Assembly (NCBI GenBank): GCA_017507285.1
Contig: JAFWBF010000083.1
Span: 1 to 11,099, forward strand
Reading direction: 5' to 3'
DNA: 11,099 bases
Origin: Bacteroidales bacterium
GTDB taxonomy: Bacteria > Bacteroidota > Bacteroidia > Bacteroidales > P3
The position numbers and the translations under genes are program-made. The first letter of the stretch is position 1; every line of letters begins with the position of its first letter. Under the pieces are notes generated by a model that saw only the letters and a program-made list of their open reading frames with translations, made no database searches and was not told where the DNA came from. Positions 6,470-11,099 of the stretch are shown piece after piece.

Positions 6470-7246
6470 TTAATTAAATGTACGGAAATCGTATGTTATA
6501 GTACCTACCTGCAATTCGGGAGCATCTTTACTTGGAGTAAACTTTGCCTTTAGAGCAGCCTCCTTCGCTCTACGGCGTAATCCTCCATCGGTTGCAGTAG
6601 TACCTTTGTATCCCGGTTCGGCTTTCACCACATTGCCTTCCCGGTCTACCCATATTCTTACCACAACCTTTCCTTGTTTGTTCGAATTATATGTCGGTTT
6701 AGGCAATGCCGATGCCGAACGTCCGGATAACGAATATCCCATTCCTCCGGCTCCCGGTGTACCATCGTAACGTTTTGAATTGGGGTCGCCTCCAAACTTA
6801 CCTTGATTTCCGTTACCTTGAGTTACACCCTCGCTACCACCTTTCTCAGATTTCTTCTTGTTTCCGGGAAACAAAGCATTTTTGTTTATTTCCGGTTCTT
6901 TCGGTTTTTCTACCTCTTCTTGTGGTGTATTGGGAGTTTCTTTCTTTTCTTTGTCTAACGATACTGACTCTTCTGTTGATTGCGACGATATATCCTCCGC
7001 TACTGCATTGGTGGCAGAATTTACCTGTGGCTTGCTTGGCTGCGCAGTTTGCGAGACGGCCTCCATACTATTGCCACTACCAAAATCAGAGTCGCCCACA
7101 TTCACTTCCACACCTTCTTCGGGTGGTGGAGGGTTCTGCCTATAAAGACCCATCCAGAAGCAACATCCCAACAATAGCAAACAAAACACCAACGTAAGTG
7201 CTGCCGCTATCAACGAATTCTTTTTATTTACATCCAAAGGCAACAT
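6470..7246 (-). CDS. tonB: TonB-family energy transducer
   Basis: This 258-residue inner-membrane protein couples the ExbB-ExbD motor to outer-membrane transporters. A cytoplasmic tip (MLPLDVNKKN) is followed by one membrane anchor at about 12-34. A long low-complexity periplasmic linker (about 35-190) is rich in Pro, Glu, Ser, Lys and then Gly and Asn (such as GVTQGNGNQGKFGG). The C-terminal TonB domain (about 191-256) shows KVVVRIWVDREGNVVKA, then a helix (LRRRAKEAALKAKFTP) and a final strand (GTITYDF). The linker contains the PxEP/KP-type stretches seen in many TonB proteins but no long Pro-Lys repeat. It is the third gene of the cluster, 7 bases after exbD, and is followed by a terminator. 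No TonB-dependent receptor is nearby, so its partner receptor cannot be named. Confidence 0.9.
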   Translation of the reverse strand: MLPLDVNKKNSLIAAALTLVFCLLLLGCCFWMGLYRQNPPPPEEGVEVNVGDSDFGSGNSMEAVSQTAQPSKPQVNSATNAVAEDISSQSTEESVSLDKEKKETPNTPQEEVEKPKEPEINKNALFPGNKKKSEKGGSEGVTQGNGNQGKFGGDPNSKRYDGTPGAGGMGYSLSGRSASALPKPTYNSNKQGKVVVRIWVDREGNVVKAEPGYKGTTATDGGLRRRAKEAALKAKFTPSKDAPELQVGTITYDFRTFN

Positions 7247-7253
7247 ATATTAC

Positions 7254-7661
7254 TTATTTTGGGCTTGTAGCTAAAATTACTTTATGCTTGGTACTATACT
7301 TGTTATTTATGGCATTTACTGCATCAATAACGTTCACAACATATTGCACTGGAACAGTCTTATCGGCACGCAATACCACACAAGCATCTTGCAGTTCTCC
7401 TATCTCGGTTTCCAACATTGGCTCCAACATATCTACCGATGCAGGCTGCTCACCTACAAAGAAATTATATGTATCATCGATATATACCGTTACATTTTGC
7501 TTTGCCATAGTTTTGCTAGTACTTTCGGGCAAGAGCAGTTTTACAGCATTGGGACTTATAAGTGTTGATGTTATCATAAAAAATATCAGCAACAAGAACA
7601 CCAAATCCGACATTGTCGATGAATTAGACTCTATGCTTATTTGATTTTGACTTCGTATCAT
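7254..7661 (-). CDS. exbD: ExbD/TolR-family biopolymer transport protein
   Basis: This 135-residue inner-membrane protein is part of the proton-driven ExbB-ExbD motor. A short polar N-terminus leads into a single membrane helix at about 19-37 (DLVFLLLIFFMITSTL). Asp19, in TMSDLVF, matches the conserved membrane aspartate needed for proton flow in this family. The rest is a periplasmic domain with the usual VTVYIDD and CVVLRADKTVPVQYVVNVID strands and helix. The length is typical. It sits 30 bases after exbB and 7 before tonB, in the usual order. The cluster has only one ExbD; many Bacteroidota clusters have two. Confidence 0.92.
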   Translation of the reverse strand: MIRSQNQISIESNSSTMSDLVFLLLIFFMITSTLISPNAVKLLLPESTSKTMAKQNVTVYIDDTYNFFVGEQPASVDMLEPMLETEIGELQDACVVLRADKTVPVQYVVNVIDAVNAINNKYSTKHKVILATSPK

Positions 7662-7691
7662 ATACTGAAATATTTCTATTAAACACTTATG

Positions 7692-8414
7692 CTATTGTGC
7701 CGGCTCGTTCAATAGATCCATAAATTCCATTGCTCTGGCTTCCAACAAGAATACCACCTTGTTTATTCTTGTTACCAAAAGGTTGTACAAGAAATAACCA
7801 ATAATACCTACTATCAAGCCTCCAACAGTGGTAACCATTGCTTCGTATATACCACTTGACAACACTTGGATATCTATATTATTTCCGGCATTAGCCATAT
7901 CAAAGAAAGCCTTTACCATACCGGTAACAGTACCCAAAAAACCCAACATTGGCCCCAAACTAGACACTGTGGCTACCAACGAGATACGTTTTTCCAAATT
8001 GGCAATTTCCAATTTACCAACATTTTCAATAGCAGTTTGTATGTCCGATAAAGGACGACCCAAACGCGACAATCCTTTGTCTATCATACGTGCTATAGGC
8101 GAATCAATTGATTTGGATAACGAACGGGCACCTTCTATATCCCCTTTGTGGATATAGTCACGAATGTTGTTCATAAACAGGGTGGAGTCGTCTTTCATGG
8201 CATGTTGTACAGCCAAATAACGTTCAATCGAAATATAAACGGCCAAAATTAGTAATGCCAACAACACCAGCATTACCCATCCTCCTTGCAAGGCAAGGTC
8301 CATTACAGGTATTTTTTCAGTTGTTACAACGTTTTCTACAGCCATTGCTGTATCATTTCCTACCTCTACTGCAGCAGATACTGCACTAATATTCAATAAA
8401 ATAGATTTAAACAT
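7692..8414 (-). CDS. exbB: ExbB/TolQ/MotA-family proton channel protein
   Basis: This 240-residue protein forms the membrane channel of the Exb motor. The first hydrophobic helix is at about 46-64 (WVMLVLLALLILAVYISIE). A cytoplasmic region of roughly 80 residues follows. Two further membrane helices carry the family signature: LGPMLGFLGTVTGMVKAF (about 153-170) and MVTTVGGLIVGIIGYFL (about 193-209). The N-terminal 35 residues, including AVSAAVEVGNDTAMAVENVV, look like an extra periplasmic leader, which some ExbB proteins have. It is the first gene of a minus-strand operon with exbD and tonB. A plausible promoter lies 19 bases upstream of the ATG at 8414. It could also be called TolQ, but the adjacent tonB favours ExbB. 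Confidence 0.93.
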   Translation of the reverse strand: MFKSILLNISAVSAAVEVGNDTAMAVENVVTTEKIPVMDLALQGGWVMLVLLALLILAVYISIERYLAVQHAMKDDSTLFMNNIRDYIHKGDIEGARSLSKSIDSPIARMIDKGLSRLGRPLSDIQTAIENVGKLEIANLEKRISLVATVSSLGPMLGFLGTVTGMVKAFFDMANAGNNIDIQVLSSGIYEAMVTTVGGLIVGIIGYFLYNLLVTRINKVVFLLEARAMEFMDLLNEPAQ

Positions 8415-8432
8415 AGTTCATTTATTTTTTTG

Positions 8433-8464
8433 TAAAAGTACTCAAAAGATTGTGATATAATCAA
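8433..8464 (-). promoter_or_regulatory. Probable exbB operon promoter
   Basis: On the minus strand, TTG (8462-8464) and TACTTTTA (8433-8440) are separated by 21 bases. The -7 element matches TAnnTTTG except in the last base. It lies 18-25 bases upstream of the exbB start, leaving a very short leader. Confidence 0.4.
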
Positions 8465-8520
8465 TTATCTTTCATTTTTATATCAACACATCAATGTTAA
8501 TTGTACCTTTAGGAGTGAAA

Positions 8521-8557
8521 TTTATCTAGATCACGTAGTAGTTTTATCTAGATCACG
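8521..8557. repeat. Pair of 15-bp direct repeats upstream of exbB
   Basis: TTTATCTAGATCACG occurs exactly twice, at 8521-8535 and 8543-8557. The repeat period is 22 bases, about two helical turns. Each copy contains the 8-bp palindrome ATCTAGAT. The pair lies 57 bases upstream of the exbB -33 element and 234 bases from the typA -7 element. Such phased copies often bind a regulator, but none is identified. Confidence 0.75.
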
Positions 8558-8592
8558 AGGAAAATTTACAACCATATATCAGCATAAATTTA

Positions 8593-8604
8593 ATGGTATA
8601 CCAT
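8593..8604. promoter_or_regulatory. 12-bp perfect palindrome in the exbB-typA intergenic region
   Basis: ATGGTATACCAT is a perfect 12-bp palindrome, more GC-containing than its surroundings. It could be an operator half-way between the two divergent promoters. Nearby, ACCCTA (8617-8622) and TAGGGT (8641-8646) form a weaker 6-bp dyad with an 18-base spacer. No function is known for either. Confidence 0.3.
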
Positions 8605-8790
8605 CATTCCAATAAGACCCTACTATAAAACAATTGACAATAGGGTATAAATTTTATTCAATCCAACCGTTTTGTATTTGCATATCCAACATGCCTTTTT
8701 TTACATCTTTTGTAACAAAAAAAGAACATGGTTAACAACTAAAACATAACTATTTAAGAAGATAATACCCAATAATTCCATTTTTTTTCG

Positions 8791-8798
8791 TAACTTTG
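8791..8798 (+). promoter_or_regulatory. Probable typA promoter (-7 element)
   Basis: TAACTTTG is a perfect match to the Bacteroidota -7 consensus TAnnTTTG. No clear TTG lies 19-21 bases upstream. Transcription would start near 8804, about 30 bases before the typA ATG. The long T run at 8781-8788 just upstream may help promoter bending. Confidence 0.55.
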
Positions 8799-8836
8799 CA
8801 CGATTTTTTTAATGAACTTCTAAGAATATAAATTAT

Positions 8837-10672
8837 ATGCAAAACATTCGTAACATCGCAATTATAGCACATGTCGACCATGGAAAAACCACTTTGGTTG
8901 ATCGCATGCTTCATCAAGCAAAACTTTTTAGAGAGAATCAAGAAACTGCCAACTTGATATTGGACAACAACGATTTGGAACGCGAACGCGGTATTACCAT
9001 TCTTTCCAAAAATGTTTCGGTAAACTACAAGGGTACCAAGATAAATATTATAGATACCCCGGGCCACAGTGATTTTGGTGGCGAAGTAGAACGAGTGCTT
9101 AATATGGCCGACGGTGTACTGTTGGTTGTTGATGCTTTTGAAGGTCCAATGCCTCAAACACGCTTTGTTTTGCAAAAAGCCATAGAGCTAAAACTAAAAC
9201 CTATTGTGGTAATAAATAAGGTAGACAAGCCAAACTGTAGCCCCGAACTTACACAAGAAGCTGTGTTTGACTTAATGTTTAACCTTGGTGCCAACGAAGA
9301 CCAATTGGATTTTCCCACAGCATACGGTTCGTCAAAACAAGGTTGGATGAATAGCGATTGGAACACTCCTACCGAAGACATATCATACCTTATGGATCTG
9401 ATAGTAGAACACATACCTGCTCCTAATGTTGAAGATGGCAACACTCAGATGATGATATCGTCATTGGATTATAGTTCATATATAGGACGTATAGCTGTAG
9501 GCCGTCTACACCGTGGCTCGCTACAAGCAGGACAAGATGTAATGCTTGTGAAACGCGATGGCAAACAGATTCGTTCAAAAATAAAAGAGCTATATGTATT
9601 TGAAGGTTTGGGCAAAGAACGTATCAAAGACCCTATCGAAGCCGGAGAGATAACAGCAGTACTTTTGGATTTGGATAAAAATGTAAACTTCGAAATTGGC
9701 GACTCTATTTGTGATATAGACAACCCCGAACCATTGAAGCCTATAAAGATAGATGAACCTACAATGAGTATGCTTTTTACCATCAACAACTCGCCTTTCT
9801 TTGGCAAAGAAGGAAAATTTGTAACATCACGCCACATACGTGAACGTTTGTACAAAGAGTTGGAAAAGAACTTGGCTATGCGCATAGAAGAAACCGACTC
9901 GCCCGACTCGTTGATAGTGTTTGGCCGTGGCATTCTTCACCTTTCCATACTTATCGAAACTATGCGTCGCGAAGGTTACGAACTACAAGTAGGCCAACCC
10001 AAAGTAATAGTAAAAGAAATAGACGGCAAAAAATGTGAGCCTGTTGAACAACTTACCATTTTGGTTCCCGAAGAATTCTCGAGCAAAGTAATAGACATAG
10101 TTACCCGCCGCAAAGGTGATGTAAACTCTATAGACACCAAGGGCGACAGAGTTCAATTGGAATTTACCATACCATCGCGCGGCATAATAGGCTTAAGAAA
10201 CAACCTGCTTACCGTGTCAAACGGCGAAGCCATAATAGCCCACCGCTTTAAAGCCTTCGAACCATGGAAAGGCGAAATGGGAACCTACAAGATGGGCGCT
10301 TTAATAGCCAAAGAAACAGGAACATCTACCGCCTATAGCATAAGCAAACTACAAGATCGCGGACAATTTTTTATAGAACCCGGCGAAGATGTATATGCCG
10401 GACAAGTAGTAGGCGAAGGACTACGTCCCGACAACGATATTGTAATTAATGTAATAGTAGGAAAGAACCTTACCAATATGCGTAGCAAAAGTGCCGACGA
10501 CAAATCAACAACCACACCTGCAACAAAATTCTCGCTCGAAGAAGCTATGGAATACATACGCGAAGATGAATATTTGGAAATAACTCCTACTTCGTTACGT
10601 ATCCGCAAAATAATATTGGACGAGATAGCACGCAAACGTTCACGTCAGGCAATGGAAGAAAACGACAATTAA
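8837..10672 (+). CDS. typA: Ribosome-associated translational GTPase TypA/BipA
   Basis: TypA (BipA) is an EF-G-like GTPase that binds the ribosome and supports ribosome assembly and growth under stress or cold. All GTP-binding motifs are intact: AHVDHGKT (11-18), ERERGITI (48-55, switch I), DTPGH (73-77), NKVD (127-130) and GSSKQGW (164-170). The EF-Tu-like domain 2 follows at about 200-300. The EF-G domain III and V-like regions run to about 480, with SRGIIGLRNNLLT. The TypA-specific C-terminal domain contains the GEMGTYKMGALI stretch and ends near LRIRKIILDE. The length of 611 residues is normal for the family. The ATG at 8837 gives the usual start (IRNIAIIAHVDHG). It is followed after 15 bases by rdgB, suggesting one transcript. 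Nothing odd is seen. Confidence 0.97.
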   Translation: MQNIRNIAIIAHVDHGKTTLVDRMLHQAKLFRENQETANLILDNNDLERERGITILSKNVSVNYKGTKINIIDTPGHSDFGGEVERVLNMADGVLLVVDAFEGPMPQTRFVLQKAIELKLKPIVVINKVDKPNCSPELTQEAVFDLMFNLGANEDQLDFPTAYGSSKQGWMNSDWNTPTEDISYLMDLIVEHIPAPNVEDGNTQMMISSLDYSSYIGRIAVGRLHRGSLQAGQDVMLVKRDGKQIRSKIKELYVFEGLGKERIKDPIEAGEITAVLLDLDKNVNFEIGDSICDIDNPEPLKPIKIDEPTMSMLFTINNSPFFGKEGKFVTSRHIRERLYKELEKNLAMRIEETDSPDSLIVFGRGILHLSILIETMRREGYELQVGQPKVIVKEIDGKKCEPVEQLTILVPEEFSSKVIDIVTRRKGDVNSIDTKGDRVQLEFTIPSRGIIGLRNNLLTVSNGEAIIAHRFKAFEPWKGEMGTYKMGALIAKETGTSTAYSISKLQDRGQFFIEPGEDVYAGQVVGEGLRPDNDIVINVIVGKNLTNMRSKSADDKSTTTPATKFSLEEAMEYIREDEYLEITPTSLRIRKIILDEIARKRSRQAMEENDN

Positions 10673-10687
10673 TCGAAATTTTTTAAT

Positions 10688-11099
10688 ATGAAAACATTGA
10701 TTTTTGCCTCCAACAATGTGCATAAGCTAAGCGAAATTCGCAATCTGTTGAACAATATAATTGAGATACAAAGTTTAAAAGATATAAACCTTGAGGGTGA
10801 CATTCCCGAAACATCGGACACCCTCGAGGGCAATGCCACTCAAAAGGCAGAATGGATACATAGCCGTATTGGCCAAGACTGTTTTGCCGACGATACCGGT
10901 CTAGAAGTAGAAGCCCTTGATGGTGCCCCGGGAGTGTATTCGGCACGTTATGCAGGCGAAGGTTGCTCTTTTGCCGACAACGTAAACAAGCTATTAAAAG
11001 CAATGAACGGAAAAACTAATCGCAAAGCACGCTTCCGTACAGTTATATGCCTTATCGAGAACAACGAAAAGCACTATTTCGAAGGTATCGTAAACGGTA
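10688..11099 (+). CDS. rdgB: RdgB/HAM1-family XTP/dITP pyrophosphatase (partial, cut at right edge)
   Basis: The first 137 codons are present and remain open to the window end. RdgB hydrolyses XTP, dITP and ITP to monophosphates, keeping deaminated purines out of DNA and RNA. Motifs visible: the N-terminal substrate-binding ASNNVHKLSEI (7-17), the ETSDTLEGNATQKA helix (41-54), the FADDTGLEV active-site motif (66-74, Asp69 being the likely catalytic base) and PGVYSARYAG (81-90). The family is usually about 190-200 residues, so some 55-60 residues lie beyond the edge. The ATG at 10688 is the only sensible start and follows the typA stop by 15 bases, which suggests co-transcription. The two genes have no known shared pathway. 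Confidence 0.95.
   Translation, partial: MKTLIFASNNVHKLSEIRNLLNNIIEIQSLKDINLEGDIPETSDTLEGNATQKAEWIHSRIGQDCFADDTGLEVEALDGAPGVYSARYAGEGCSFADNVNKLLKAMNGKTNRKARFRTVICLIENNEKHYFEGIVNG

Noticed and set aside
8694..8724. T7/A7 inverted repeat with TTACA/TGTAA core, considered as a terminator
   Set aside because: The stem is almost all A-T with an interruption, and no gene ends nearby on either strand, so nothing supports termination here.
8750..9175. Minus-strand ORF of 141 codons over the start of typA
   Set aside because: It is antisense to the GTPase motifs of typA and includes the typA promoter region. No family resemblance.

Overview
The window looks like a chromosomal segment of a Bacteroidota member, most likely of the order Bacteroidales. 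Three things point there: a PurL of 1250 residues as one polypeptide, an ExbB-ExbD-TonB cluster beside an ECF sigma/anti-sigma pair, and several upstream regions carrying the Bacteroidota -7 promoter element TAnnTTTG. Most of the DNA is ordinary housekeeping or envelope-maintenance coding sequence. The unusual content is in two long intergenic regions.

Layout, left to right. (1) At the left edge, 21 codons of a minus-strand gene run out of the window; it may be the start of an insertion-sequence transposase. (2) A strong intrinsic terminator is followed by purL on the minus strand (purine synthesis). (3) Positions 3972-4801 hold about 830 bases with no confident gene. They contain the purL leader with a possible 41-residue ORF, the purL promoter, a good rightward promoter with no recognisable gene behind it, four tandem 21-bp palindromic repeats, and the terminator of the next operon. 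(4) A minus-strand operon encodes an ECF sigma factor, a membrane zinc-finger anti-sigma factor and a secreted Spy/CpxP-like protein, which together look like an envelope-stress circuit. (5) A terminator separates it from a minus-strand exbB-exbD-tonB operon, the proton-motive-force machine that energises TonB-dependent outer-membrane transporters. (6) Positions 8415-8836 form a 422-base divergent intergenic region with promoters for exbB (left) and typA (right), a 15-bp direct repeat at 22-bp spacing, and a 12-bp palindrome. (7) On the plus strand, typA (ribosome-associated GTPase) is followed after 15 bases by rdgB (house-cleaning nucleotide pyrophosphatase), which is cut by the right edge.

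How the parts relate: the sigma/anti-sigma/Spy-like operon and the Exb/Ton operon both serve the cell envelope and lie on the same strand, but a terminator between them suggests separate transcription. No phage, CRISPR array, tRNA or rRNA was seen. The best candidates for something undescribed are the 21-bp palindromic repeat cluster, the orphan rightward promoter beside it, and the paired direct repeats upstream of exbB.
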